A stretch of 47,157 nt of DNA from Christensenellaceae bacterium (lineage in GTDB: Bacteria; Bacillota; Clostridia; Christensenellales; Borkfalkiaceae): assembly GCA_016295005.1 (NCBI GenBank), contig JAEDMA010000001.1:1-47157 (forward strand). Direction: 5' to 3'. The position numbers were made by a program, and so were the translations under genes. The notes beneath the pieces are model-generated. The model was given only the letters and a program-made list of their open reading frames with translations, was not told where the DNA came from and made no database searches. Below, one piece after another: positions 39,073-47,157 of the stretch (position 1 is the stretch's first letter; each line of letters opens with the position of its first letter).

Positions 39073-39362
39073 AACTCGATATGTTCTACCTTTTCCGAAG
39101 AACTTCTTCTGTATAAAACGAGTTTCCTGCCCGTCGCGCAAACGAATTCGGCGTTAAGTTTTTCGGCGATAATAAATCCCGCTTCTTTCGCGTCCAACCC
39201 CGAATTTTCCAGAACGGTCACCTTTATAAGTTCTCTTTTTTCTATCGCCGAATCGAGCGATTCAATAAGATTTTCGTTTATCCCGAACTTTCCTACCTGC
39301 GTTACGGGTTCTATCGTCTGCGCCATGGAGCGAAGAGTCGCTCTCTGCTTGCTTGTCAACAT
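39069..39362 (-). CDS. yhbY: YhbY family RNA-binding protein (CRM domain)
   Basis: The 97-residue protein is a single CRM domain: LTSKQRATLRSMAQTIEPVTQVGKFG (GxxG RNA-binding loop as GKFG), ALDSAI-type helix region and a C-terminal LVLYRRS. YhbY associates with large-subunit precursors. It follows obg by 15 bases. Confidence 0.95.
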   Translation of the reverse strand: MLTSKQRATLRSMAQTIEPVTQVGKFGINENLIESLDSAIEKRELIKVTVLENSGLDAKEAGFIIAEKLNAEFVCATGRKLVLYRRSSSEKVEHIEF

Positions 39363-39377
39363 AATTTCTCCTTGATT

Positions 39378-40640
39378 TTAATCTACGAATTCAAATTCTT
39401 CTCCGCCGATTATTACGGTGGATTTTTCCGTTGCGCCCATTTTGCGCAATTTATCTATAATTCCGCGGTCTTTAAGCACTTTCTGCAAGTACGCGAGAGA
39501 GTTCATATCGTCCATAACGACGTTCCTTTTCAGTACTTCTACGAGAGAGCCTACCACTACGAAGGTTTCCCCTTCTTTTAATATCTCGTATTCGAGTTTT
39601 TCGGGTTTTTTGTAAGTAAACTCTTCGTATTCGAGCGGTTTTACCGGCGGTAATTTTTCTAATACCTTTATTATTTCTTCTTTTAATTTATCTACGCCTT
39701 TTCCGTCTATCGCGGAGATGGGAACGATTTTTTTGTTTTTCCCGACCTTTTCTTTGAACGCTTTAAGGTTTTCTGCCGCGCCTTCTATATCGCATTTGTT
39801 GGCGACGATAATCTGTTTTAACTTAGCGACCTTTTTATCGTACTTTTTAAGTTCTTCGTTAATGGCTACGTAATCGGCGTAAGGATCTCTTCCTTCTATT
39901 CCCGACATATCAACGACGTGTATAAGCATTCTCGTCCTTTCGATATGCCTTAAAAATTCCGTGCCGAGTCCTAATCCTTCGGAAGCGCCTTCTATAAGCC
40001 CCGGGATATCAGCCACGGTGAACGTTTTATCGTACATTTCGCACACGCCGAGATTAGGCGATAAGGTGGTAAAGTGATAATCGGCAATCTTCGGACGCGC
40101 TTTCGTAAGTTTCCCCAGCAACGTGGATTTACCGACGTTCGGGAAGCCTACAAGACCTACGTCCGCAATGGTTTTAAGTTCTAAAATTACCCTTTTCGTT
40201 TCCGTTTTTTCGCCCGTCTGCGAAAAATGGGGGGCGTGCCTTCTTGCGTTTGTGAATCTCGCGTTTCCTTTTCCGCCGTCGCCGCCCGTTAAAACCACTT
40301 TTTTCTGTCCGTCTTCGAACATATCGGCTATAACGCTGCCCGTTTCTTTATCTTTTATAACGGTGCCGAGCGGAACTTTCAACACTACGTCCTTTCCCGC
40401 TTTGCCGAAGCAATTTTTCGGTTCGCCGTTCGCGCCTCTTTCTGCCACGTATTTGGTTTTATAATAATAATCGGCAAGGTTAGTCAAACTGCTGTCGGCA
40501 ACAAATATAACGTCGCCGCCCTTTCCGCCGTCGCCGCCGTCCGGACCGCCGCTTACTTTTCCTTTATAGTGTATAAAGGAAGTTATGCCGTTTCCGCCGT
40601 CCCCTGCTTTTATACTGATAATGGCTCTGTCTATAAACAT
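39378..40640 (-). CDS. obg: GTPase Obg/CgtA
   Basis: The 420-residue protein has the Gly-rich Obg fold (1-157, FIDRAIISIKAGDGGNGITS), the G domain with GFPNVGKSTLL, DIPGLIEGASEGLG and NKCD, and the C-terminal OCT domain (about 345-420). Obg is an essential GTPase of 50S assembly and stress response. Its ATG directly follows the nth stop. Confidence 0.98.
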   Translation of the reverse strand: MFIDRAIISIKAGDGGNGITSFIHYKGKVSGGPDGGDGGKGGDVIFVADSSLTNLADYYYKTKYVAERGANGEPKNCFGKAGKDVVLKVPLGTVIKDKETGSVIADMFEDGQKKVVLTGGDGGKGNARFTNARRHAPHFSQTGEKTETKRVILELKTIADVGLVGFPNVGKSTLLGKLTKARPKIADYHFTTLSPNLGVCEMYDKTFTVADIPGLIEGASEGLGLGTEFLRHIERTRMLIHVVDMSGIEGRDPYADYVAINEELKKYDKKVAKLKQIIVANKCDIEGAAENLKAFKEKVGKNKKIVPISAIDGKGVDKLKEEIIKVLEKLPPVKPLEYEEFTYKKPEKLEYEILKEGETFVVVGSLVEVLKRNVVMDDMNSLAYLQKVLKDRGIIDKLRKMGATEKSTVIIGGEEFEFVD

Positions 40641-41270
40641 TTACTTTCTTTTAATCCTTTTTTCGCACAATTCTTTTATAGGACAGTTCTCGCAATCGGG
40701 TTTTTTTGCGCTGCAAAAACTTCTTCCTAAATATATCAGGTAATGGTGGGCTTTCGACCAGTCTTTTTTGTCGATAAGTTCCATAAGTTCTTTTTCCGTT
40801 TTAAGTACGTTTTCGCCCGAAGCAAGTCCGATTCTGTACGAAACCCTGAAAACGTGCGTATCTACCGCGATAGCGTCGCCCTTAAACGCCACCGAATACA
40901 CTACGTTGGCGGTTTTTCTGCCCACCCCCGAAAGGGTTTGCAAATCGGCTAAGTTATCGGGTACATTGCCGCCGAATTTTTCCTCTATGTCTTTCGTCGC
41001 GCTTAAAATATGTTCCGCTTTGGTTTTATAAAGTCCGCAGGAAAAAATGTATTTTTCCAACTCTTCCGCTTTCAGCGTAAGCATTTTTTCGGGTTCGCCG
41101 TATAGCGCGAAAAGTTTTTCCGTTACTTTATTTACCCGTTCGTCGGTGCATTGCGCCGACAATATTACCGCTACAAGCAGTTGATAAGGCGTTTCGAATT
41201 TAAGAGCGGGCTTGTCCGAAAATACTTCGGATAGTATTTCTACTACCCTTTTTGCTTTGGTTTTATTCAT
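40641..41270 (-). CDS. nth: Endonuclease III
   Basis: The 209-residue enzyme is a DNA glycosylase/AP lyase for oxidised pyrimidines. It has the helix-hairpin-helix LSGVGRKTANVV with the catalytic Lys119, the Asp137 in VDTHVFRV, and a 4Fe-4S cluster site from Cys186, 193, 196 and 202. The ATG at 41270 gives the family N-terminus. It lacks a ribosome site, and TTGTAA, 17 bases, TTAAAA places the start of transcription about four bases before it. Confidence 0.95.
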   Translation of the reverse strand: MNKTKAKRVVEILSEVFSDKPALKFETPYQLLVAVILSAQCTDERVNKVTEKLFALYGEPEKMLTLKAEELEKYIFSCGLYKTKAEHILSATKDIEEKFGGNVPDNLADLQTLSGVGRKTANVVYSVAFKGDAIAVDTHVFRVSYRIGLASGENVLKTEKELMELIDKKDWSKAHHYLIYLGRSFCSAKKPDCENCPIKELCEKRIKRK

Positions 41271-41333
41271 ACTGAATAATATTTTAACACAAGACCGCCG
41301 CCTTTTACAAGCGTTTTTTGCCAAGGCAAAAAT

Positions 41334-41591
41334 TTATATGAGTCGAACCGACTTTCTGCCGCCGTATTCTTTTACCTTAAACGCCCCCGCGAACGAAGAA
41401 AAATTAACTTTTCTTAAAAGGCGGACGGCGAAATAATAGTTGTTTTCCGATACCTTAACGGACAATCCGCAACCCACGCCCGCTTCTTTCGGTGTGTTCA
41501 CGAGATTATTAGGAATTCCCCTTTCCGTTAAAATCGCCGAAAATTTTACCGAGTGTTCTCTCGACCGAAACGCTATAACCACGTATCCCAT
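41334..41591 (-). CDS. DUF3343 protein (putative sulfur/selenium carrier)
   Basis: The 85-residue protein starts at the ATG at 41591 after AAAGGAGA. It matches DUF3343: MGYVVIAFRSREHSVKFSAI, then IPNNLVNTPKEAGVGCGLSV, with the single conserved Cys in GVGCGLS. The family is found with class V aminotransferases in anaerobes and is thought to carry sulfur or selenium. Its gene is divergent from such an aminotransferase, as expected. Confidence 0.88.
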   Translation of the reverse strand: MGYVVIAFRSREHSVKFSAILTERGIPNNLVNTPKEAGVGCGLSVKVSENNYYFAVRLLRKVNFSSFAGAFKVKEYGGRKSVRLI

Positions 41592-41762
41592 TGTATTTCT
41601 CCTTTGCATAAATTTACCGTACAAACTATATATATCTATATGGAAGAACCGTTTCCGATTCCTCATATTAAAAACGATAAAGTTAAAACCGCAATCGATT
41701 TTAACTTCTACTGATATATATTATTTATTTAGCCGTCGCTTTTGTTACGGAAAGGAGCATTT

Positions 41763-42887
41763 ATGATTTATCTCGACAACGCCGCCACGGGCGGTTTCAA
41801 ACCGCGCGCGGTTTACGAATCTTTGGAAACCGTAGCCAAATATCTTTCGGCAAACCCCGGAAGAAGCGGTCACCGTCTGGCGATTACCGGCGCTAAAATA
41901 GTTTCCGCCGCAAGAGAAAAAGCGGCGGAAACTTTCGGTTGTTCGCCCGACAGAGTTATTTTCACCAAAAACTGCACCGAAGCGCTTAATATCGCCATTT
42001 TGGGAAGCGTAACGCGCGGTTGCCACGTTATAACCACCGTTTACGAACACAATTCCGTTCTTCGCCCCTTAACCCGTTTACAAAACATAGGGCTTATAAC
42101 TTTCGACGCGGTCGCGCCCGAAAAAGACAAACCGCTTGCCGCGGCGATAGAAGAAAAAATAAAAGAAAACACTACTCTTATAGTTTTAAACGCCGTATCG
42201 AACGTTACGGGCGAAGAAACCGACGTTACGGGAATAGGAAACATCGCCGAAAAACACGGAATTAAATTTATAGTAGACGGCGCGCAGGCGGGCGGGCATA
42301 TACCCGTAAATCTTAAACGACAAAAAATTTCCGCTCTCGCGCTTGCGGGTCACAAAGGTCTTTACGGCGTTATGGGGTCGGGATTACTTCTCATCGACGA
42401 CGATACCGAAATCACCCCCGTGTTCACGGGCGGAACAGGAACGGAATCTTTTAATTTAAATCAGCCTTTAAGTTACCCCGAAAGGCTGGAAAGCGGAACG
42501 CTCAATCTCCCCGCGATAGCGGCGCTAAAGGAGGGAATAGACTACGCGGCGAAGAACGTTGTAAACTTCGGCGACGCTCTTTTTTCCGCCACGGAAAAGG
42601 TTATAACCGGGTTATCGGAAATCGAAAAGGTTATTTGCTATTCCGAGCCTAACCGCGCGGGGATAGTTTCTTTCGCGATAAGAAACATGCCGAGCGCGGA
42701 AGTCGCCGACGTATTAAACGACGAATACGACGTTGCCGTGCGGTCGGGGCTTCATTGCGCGCCGCTTATGCACAAATTTTTACATACCGAAAAAGAAGGC
42801 CTCGTCAGAGCGAGTTTATCGGTTCAGAACAGCGCGGGCGAAATTAAAAGTTTTATTTCCGCCGTACAGAAAATTTCCAAGTATTAA
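41763..42887 (+). CDS. Class V aminotransferase, cysteine desulfurase-like
   Basis: The 374-residue PLP enzyme begins MIYLDNAATGGFKP after GGAAAGGAGC. It has YEHNSVLRPL, FIVDGAQAGGHIPV, the PLP lysine in LAGHKGLYG (Lys198) and the persulfide cysteine in AVRSGLHCAP (Cys332). It belongs to the cysteine desulfurase-like group seen with DUF3343 (EF2568-type). That group is associated in some anaerobes with selenium-dependent molybdenum hydroxylase maturation; no such hydroxylase is in the window. It differs clearly from IscS at 16.7-17.9 kb. Confidence 0.9.
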   Translation: MIYLDNAATGGFKPRAVYESLETVAKYLSANPGRSGHRLAITGAKIVSAAREKAAETFGCSPDRVIFTKNCTEALNIAILGSVTRGCHVITTVYEHNSVLRPLTRLQNIGLITFDAVAPEKDKPLAAAIEEKIKENTTLIVLNAVSNVTGEETDVTGIGNIAEKHGIKFIVDGAQAGGHIPVNLKRQKISALALAGHKGLYGVMGSGLLLIDDDTEITPVFTGGTGTESFNLNQPLSYPERLESGTLNLPAIAALKEGIDYAAKNVVNFGDALFSATEKVITGLSEIEKVICYSEPNRAGIVSFAIRNMPSAEVADVLNDEYDVAVRSGLHCAPLMHKFLHTEKEGLVRASLSVQNSAGEIKSFISAVQKISKY

Positions 42888-43177
42888 ATCTTTTTAAGTT
42901 GGTCTATGACTTTATCGAGAATTTTTTTCTTTTTATCGTCTAAAAAAGGAGCGATCATCTGCCCGAAGTTGTCTATTTCGGCGTTAGAAAGAGTGCCGTT
43001 TCTTTTACCTTTTTCCGCTTCGCGATAAATTGCAGAAAGCAATTCTCCCGAAGATTTTCCGTCGAATCTGGTTGCGAGCGAGTTTACAAGTTTAAATAAA
43101 TCGGTATTTTCGTCGATTTTGCCGTTATCGAAACCGCCGTCGCCGCCGTTTTTTATGTATTCGTTGAAATCTTCCAT
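42884..43177 (-). CDS. Small acidic and basic helical protein of unknown function
   Basis: The 97-residue protein is predicted soluble and helical: LFKLVNSLATRFDGKSSGEL, AIYREAEKGKRNGTLSNAEI, DNFGQMIAPFLDDKKKKILD. The N-terminus is Gly/Asp-rich. I do not know its function. It overlaps the end of the class V aminotransferase on the other strand by four bases and is divergent from the next small gene. The ribosome site is AAAGGAG. Confidence 0.75.
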   Translation of the reverse strand: MEDFNEYIKNGGDGGFDNGKIDENTDLFKLVNSLATRFDGKSSGELLSAIYREAEKGKRNGTLSNAEIDNFGQMIAPFLDDKKKKILDKVIDQLKKI

Positions 43178-43249
43178 TTTAATCTCCTTTTTATATTGTT
43201 TTCAATTTTATTGTATGAAACTCATATAATATAATGTTAGCGGAAAAAT

Positions 43250-43522
43250 ATGGAAATATTACAACTTTTAATCAATTTTTTAACGAACGGCGCGGGCGAA
43301 AAATATAAAGGGTTATTAGACCTTTTCGTTAAAGATTCTTTCGACATAAAAAAGGTGCTGAAAGATATAACGCCCGATAAAATCGCCCCGATAATAAAAG
43401 ACTTTTTAAGCGATAAAAAATCCCCTGCGGCATACGCAGGGGAAAGCGTCGGTTTAAATCCTATCGCGAACGTCGCGGATAAGGACATCGTTTATACTTT
43501 AAACAAATATTTTTACGGTTGA
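43250..43522 (+). CDS. Small helical protein of unknown function
   Basis: The 90-residue protein has helical segments MEILQLLINFLTNG and KDITPDKIAPIIKDFLSDKK, and a C-terminal NVADKDIVYTLNKYFYG. There is no signal peptide and no known motif. A TATAAT lies upstream near 43226. It overlaps the end of the CtpA-type gene by ten bases on the other strand. Its pairing with the divergent small gene at 42884 suggests a shared job, which is inference. Confidence 0.65.
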   Translation: MEILQLLINFLTNGAGEKYKGLLDLFVKDSFDIKKVLKDITPDKIAPIIKDFLSDKKSPAAYAGESVGLNPIANVADKDIVYTLNKYFYG

Positions 43523-44835
43523 GCGAGTATTTCGAGCGCTCTCGGAACGGAAAGAGACTCGTTTATAACCCCGTTCCCTTCCGTTGCGATAAACCCTACA
43601 CCGTGAATGGTAGTGGTTTCGTCGGGTTGGAAAATGTAATCGGTGGTAAGTTTAATGCCTTCGCCCGTAACGAAATTTCTGTAAGTGGTCTGCATTATGC
43701 CCTTACCGTAGGTGGTATATTTGCCGTCGTGTTCGGTGATTACCAGATTATCGAGAGTGAACGCCTTTTTATAGTACGCCATAGCGCCGATAAGGCATTC
43801 AGAAGCCGAAGCCGTGTTTCCGTCGGCTAACACGACGATTTTTTTTATATTTCTGTTAAAGTTATCGCCCGAAGCGGTAAAATAAGTTTTAACGTTGCGT
43901 TTGTTCTTAGAAACGGCTATTACCGGGCGTTTTTCGTTTTCGCTGTAAACTAAATAAGAAGCGATTTTCGTCAGAATATCCATCTGCCCGCCGCCGTTAC
44001 TTCTTAAATCGAGAATAAGTTTGGTTTTTCCCCTTTCTTTCATATAATCCATAGCGTAAGCGAATTGCTCGGCGGCGCCGCCCGAAAATTCGTCTAAACG
44101 AATGAATGCGGTGTCTGAGGGAAGTTCCGCCATACCGCCGATAAGTTCGACGGGTTCGGGGTCACTACCGTCGTCCGCGCGGAACGCGTAGGTTTTTTCG
44201 CTGTCTTTATAATAAACGTAACTTTCGACGTAAACTTCCTTTTGAACAAAGAAACTCATTTCTACGCCCTTTCTTGTAACCGTCAGCGAAAATTTTTCTT
44301 TTTCTTTAAATTTATTTATATATGCGAACAATTCTTCTCTATCTGTAAAGTTTATTCTTTCGCCGCTTTCGTTTAATCCCGCGACTATAACGTCGCCCTT
44401 TTCCATACCCGCTTTTTCTGCGGGAGAGTTACCCGACACGGCGAAAATCGATAAATCTTCGGAATAGATGTAAAAATATATGCCCGTCCCGTAGTTATTG
44501 CCTAAACTCGTGTAAACGACGTCGGTAAATTCCTGTTCGGTATAATAATCGGAATATTTATCGAGAAGGGTTTTAACTATCGCGTCGGCGTAATCTTCGT
44601 CGGTAAAGTTTTTGTACGTTCCCGTTTCCTCGTCGTAGTAGCAATAATTTTTGTCTATCATAGAGGTTACCCAGTTAAGACTGTTGGTTAAGTTGTTGTC
44701 GGCAAAATATCCCGCGGCGAACCCGCCGAAAAACGAGCATACGACGAGCAGAACGCAGATTATAACTATAAGCGTTTTTTTGTCTTTTTTTCTGCTGATT
44801 TCTTTTATTTCGGCAGAAGTTAAATCTTTTCTCAT
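43513..44835 (-). CDS. S41 C-terminal processing peptidase (CtpA-like)
   Basis: The 440-residue protein has a cytosolic start, one membrane helix (about 21-43), and a PDZ domain (about 115-195, AVSGNSPAEKAGMEKGDVIVAG). An S41 protease domain follows with LILDLRSNGGG, the catalytic Ser343 in DGNTASASE and Lys378 in YGKGIMQ. CtpA/CtpB proteases cut secreted or membrane proteins; in Bacillus CtpB activates SpoIVFB-dependent signalling. A sporulation role here is possible because the window encodes SpoIVFA/FB-like proteins, but this is inference. It ends the unit after the PucR-type regulator. Confidence 0.92.
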   Translation of the reverse strand: MRKDLTSAEIKEISRKKDKKTLIVIICVLLVVCSFFGGFAAGYFADNNLTNSLNWVTSMIDKNYCYYDEETGTYKNFTDEDYADAIVKTLLDKYSDYYTEQEFTDVVYTSLGNNYGTGIYFYIYSEDLSIFAVSGNSPAEKAGMEKGDVIVAGLNESGERINFTDREELFAYINKFKEKEKFSLTVTRKGVEMSFFVQKEVYVESYVYYKDSEKTYAFRADDGSDPEPVELIGGMAELPSDTAFIRLDEFSGGAAEQFAYAMDYMKERGKTKLILDLRSNGGGQMDILTKIASYLVYSENEKRPVIAVSKNKRNVKTYFTASGDNFNRNIKKIVVLADGNTASASECLIGAMAYYKKAFTLDNLVITEHDGKYTTYGKGIMQTTYRNFVTGEGIKLTTDYIFQPDETTTIHGVGFIATEGNGVINESLSVPRALEILAQP

Positions 44836-44837
44836 AA

Positions 44838-45887
44838 TTATTTCACCATTTTGGAGAGTATCGCTATAAGTCTGAACGTCACCGCGTCGGAAAACTTACG
44901 TACGTTTAATCCCGTCAGCCTTTCGATTTTGTCTAATCTGTACATAAGAGTGTTTCTGTGAAGGTACAGTTTTCTCGAGGTTTCGCTTATGTTAAGGCTG
45001 TTACCCAAAAATTCTTCGGCGGTAACCACCATTTCTTCGTCGGCGAAAACTTCTCTCGCCCCTTCGTCCATTAAAACGTCTAAATATTCGTTGAGTTTGT
45101 GCTTGGGCAAATCTTCGAGTATTTTAACGAAAACGTAATCTTTGAAAGAATGTACGTCGCCCGAAGAACAAAGCGATTCGTCCGACCGACAAGCCGAAGT
45201 CGCCTGCAAAAAGGATACGCTTACGTCGAACACCGTTTTCACCACGCCGCCCAAATAAATTTTGGTTTTTATACCCGTTTCTTCGAAAAGGGAAAGCCTC
45301 AAAATCTCGGCGTATTCGCTTACCGAGCGGTATTCGGCGAAAACGTCGTCCGTGTATTTAACGAAAACGCAGCGATCGGCTTTTACTTTAACGGCGAAAT
45401 CTTTTCCCGTCGGCTGATAGTTCTGCAAAAACGCCATAACGTCTTCCGCTTTGCCGTTTTCCGCGTTTATAACCATTGCAACGCAGGGTTTTTCGGGCAG
45501 AACGTGCTTTTCGGCGTATTTTTTCATTCGGGAATAATTTATTTCGCCGAACACTATCGCCCTGCAAAAATCCGCAAACGAAATATCCGGTTCTTTGATC
45601 AGGAAACTACCTGCAAGATCGCTTATTAAAAGAGCGTAATTTTTTTCAGCATCGCCGCAGCCGTTGATTTTGCCTATATAATTTTTTTCTTTATGCGAAA
45701 CGGTAAAATAAGTTGCGTTGTTTTCCGCGTCGATTTTCACAGATTCCGTCCCGTGAGGCATATTGACGGATATGATTTCGGGGCTTTTGGTTTCCCCCGT
45801 TAAAAATCTGCCGTTTTCGGTGTACAAAGATAATTTTATACCCGTTCTTTCTTTGATATACTTTATAAATGCTTTTAATTCGTTCAT
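44838..45887 (-). CDS. PucR/CdaR-type transcription regulator
   Basis: The 349-residue protein ends in the PucR helix-turn-helix: NSLNISETSRKLYLHRNTLMYRLDKIERLTGLNVRKF split over residues 298-335. The middle (about 145-235) resembles a degenerate GGDEF-like domain of this group. The N-terminal 100 residues could be a sensor. The ligand is unknown. It lies two bases before the CtpA-type protease gene, so both are on one transcript and the regulator may control it. Confidence 0.85.
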   Translation of the reverse strand: MNELKAFIKYIKERTGIKLSLYTENGRFLTGETKSPEIISVNMPHGTESVKIDAENNATYFTVSHKEKNYIGKINGCGDAEKNYALLISDLAGSFLIKEPDISFADFCRAIVFGEINYSRMKKYAEKHVLPEKPCVAMVINAENGKAEDVMAFLQNYQPTGKDFAVKVKADRCVFVKYTDDVFAEYRSVSEYAEILRLSLFEETGIKTKIYLGGVVKTVFDVSVSFLQATSACRSDESLCSSGDVHSFKDYVFVKILEDLPKHKLNEYLDVLMDEGAREVFADEEMVVTAEEFLGNSLNISETSRKLYLHRNTLMYRLDKIERLTGLNVRKFSDAVTFRLIAILSKMVK

Positions 45888-45939
45888 TTTTTATTCCTTT
45901 ACCGCCATTTTACACTAAAAGAGCGAAAATTACAATAAG

Positions 45940-46791
45940 TTATGCGAAAATACCGCAAAGCAGCAGTATATAACCCAAAACGATTGACGAAACGACGGTT
46001 ATCGCAAGAATCGCAAGACCTTTTTTACGCGTTTTTTTATCGCGGAATATCATTAAAATTCCTACGCCCGAATTTGCCGAAAGACCCGAAACGAGCCCCG
46101 CAAAACTCAACACCCCCGAAGTGTACGCTTCGGTTATGACTATCGACGAGCCGCAGTTAGGTATAAGCCCGATTAAACTTGCCGCGAGCGGCTGAAAATA
46201 AACGCTTCCCTGCAAAAAAGTTTTTATGTTTTCGCCGAAAAAGTAAAAGATTATTCCAAACAAAAGATTTACCGCGAAAATGTAAATAAACGTCACGAGA
46301 GTGTGTTTTAACGGGTGAAACAGCAGCCTGTCGATAAGCCTTTCGGCTTGTTCGCCGCATTCTTCGCACTTATTTTCTTCGGGACAAACGTGCGTGACGT
46401 TGAGATTTTTTTTCGCCGCGTTCACGATAAACCCTATTATCGCCGCGTAGGCGAACTTTACCCCGACAAGCGTTAAAATTTCCCACACGCTTACGCCGCT
46501 CGAAATAAGCACGACCAACCCTTCGTCGCTGGTGGAAAGAAACGCCGCAACGAGCGTTCCTGCGGTAATAAGTCCGCCGTCGTATAATTTTGCGCACATT
46601 ACCGAAAAGCCGCATTCGGGAATTATTCCCGTCGCCCCCGCAACCAGCGGAGCAAATTTCCCCGACAGCGCTTTTTCTATTTTGTTTTTGCTTTTAAGCC
46701 CTTCTAAGAGTTCCATTAAAAAGTAGATAAGAAACACGAAAGGTATTACTATTAAACTATCTTTTAAAGCGTCTAAAATAACGTCCCACAT
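45940..46791 (-). CDS. ArsP_2-type putative metal or metalloid exporter
   Basis: The 283-residue membrane protein has about eight to ten helices and a repeated motif in each half, GIIPECGFSV (Cys60) and GLIPNCGSSIVI (Cys213). This marks the ArsP_2 family of putative heavy-metal or manganese exporters. A cytosolic loop has three cysteines (136, 142, 145 in HVCPEENKCEECGE) and could bind metal. Arsenic, manganese or another metal are all possible. Ribosome site AAAAGGAGA. It stands alone. Confidence 0.85.
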   Translation of the reverse strand: MWDVILDALKDSLIVIPFVFLIYFLMELLEGLKSKNKIEKALSGKFAPLVAGATGIIPECGFSVMCAKLYDGGLITAGTLVAAFLSTSDEGLVVLISSGVSVWEILTLVGVKFAYAAIIGFIVNAAKKNLNVTHVCPEENKCEECGEQAERLIDRLLFHPLKHTLVTFIYIFAVNLLFGIIFYFFGENIKTFLQGSVYFQPLAASLIGLIPNCGSSIVITEAYTSGVLSFAGLVSGLSANSGVGILMIFRDKKTRKKGLAILAITVVSSIVLGYILLLCGIFA

Positions 46792-47157
46792 ATTATCTCC
46801 TTTTATTATTCGGTACTCTGAGTTTTATAGTTACTTATTAAGTTTAAAACCAAACAAAATAAAATGCAAGCAAAAAAATAAAAAAATAGCCGATATCCCG
46901 AATTTTTTCGTCGGAAACGGTTTATAAACGCAAAACCACCTTTTTTTAAGTTCGGTTAAAGGATAATACAAGAAGTTACAAACTTGCTTGCAAGGGTTTG
47001 GAACTTCGCAGTATTTCAAGAGAGCGTGCAAATTTTTAGAATAAAAATTTGCGTGGGGCGATTAGCCCCGAAGTGTTCCCTGAACACTTCTATGCTTATA
47101 TTATAATATCGAAAGTTTTATCTGAAAGCGCGCGAAGCGCATTTTCAAGGAAAACTG
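46792..47157. other. Right-edge stretch with four adjacent hairpins
   Basis: No gene I can support. A minus-strand frame of 66 codons (46831-47031) has no good ribosome site and an odd product. From 46972 to 47090 the sequence is almost entirely paired: 46972-47007 (about 15 pairs), 47029-47051 (9 pairs), 47055-47069 (5 GC-rich pairs) and 47070-47090 (9 pairs). It may be a structured RNA, a dispersed repeat or the end of an element lying outside the window. Confidence 0.6.

Noticed and set aside
46831..47031. A 66-codon minus-strand frame at the right edge
   Set aside because: No convincing ribosome site, odd composition, and it overlaps the strong hairpin array, whose paired bases explain the sequence better than coding does.

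Overview
This window reads as a chromosomal segment of an uncultured, probably anaerobic, endospore-forming member of the Clostridia (Bacillota). The evidence is a moderately AT-rich composition, strong Shine-Dalgarno (SD) sequences, near-consensus sigma-A promoters (TTGACA, 17 bp, TATAAT-like) and low-GC Gram-positive gene orders. Those orders include rpmG-secE-nusG-rplK-rplA-rplJ-rplL with an L10 leader, and obg-yhbY-nadD/yqeK-rsfS. A SpoIVFA/SpoIVFB-like pair and a SpoIIQ-like LytM protein point to sporulation. I see no phage, IS element, CRISPR array, rRNA or tRNA. Most genes lie on the minus strand.

Layout. 1-3.6 kb: the 5' part of a large secreted helical-repeat surface protein, then a MATE exporter. 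3.6-5 kb: a GC-rich gene-free stretch and a GNAT acetyltransferase behind an attenuator-like leader. 4.8-8.2 kb: the ferrous iron operon (two FeoA proteins, FeoB and a small FeoB-associated Cys-rich protein), whose promoter is flanked by two identical palindromes. 8.3-11.2 kb: an ABC exporter, a small membrane protein and a truncated-looking ArsR-type regulator. 11.2-15.1 kb: exported proteins (LRR lipoprotein, M1-like metallopeptidase, SpoIIQ-like M23 protein, unknown). 15.2-18.3 kb: DUF1292 protein and RuvX, a small membrane protein, and the IscR-IscS-IscU iron-sulfur operon. 18.5-23.5 kb: a serine-palmitoyltransferase-like enzyme, two unknown divergent genes, a cyclophilin-like lipoprotein, a membrane gene broken by one in-frame stop, and a possible 26-residue peptide.

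23.5-27 kb: the ribosomal protein / NusG / SecE block. 27-29.7 kb: SpoIVFB/SpoIVFA-like pair and uracil-DNA glycosylase. 29.8-30.5 kb: MntP. 30.6-35.6 kb: a tightly overlapping set tsaE-tsaB-rimI-hydrolase-murF-ddl (tRNA t6A modification and cell wall precursors), with MurF carrying a membrane domain. 35.6-36.3 kb: a RibU-type riboflavin transporter under an FMN riboswitch. 36.4-41.3 kb: rsfS, a nadD-yqeK fusion, yhbY, obg and nth. 41.3-42.9 kb: divergent DUF3343 and class V aminotransferase genes. 42.9-46.8 kb: two small unknown proteins, a CtpA-type protease, a PucR-type regulator and an ArsP_2-type metal permease. The right edge carries a run of four hairpins with no gene I can support.

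Metal handling recurs: Feo uptake, Isc cluster assembly, MntP export, an ArsP_2-like permease and a His/Cys/Asp-rich DUF1292 protein. The signals I rate highest are the paired Feo operators, the GNAT leader attenuator, the single-stop pseudogene, the SPT-like enzyme, a group of apparently leaderless or SD-less genes, and the hairpin array at the right end. All functional statements come from reading motifs by eye, with no database search.
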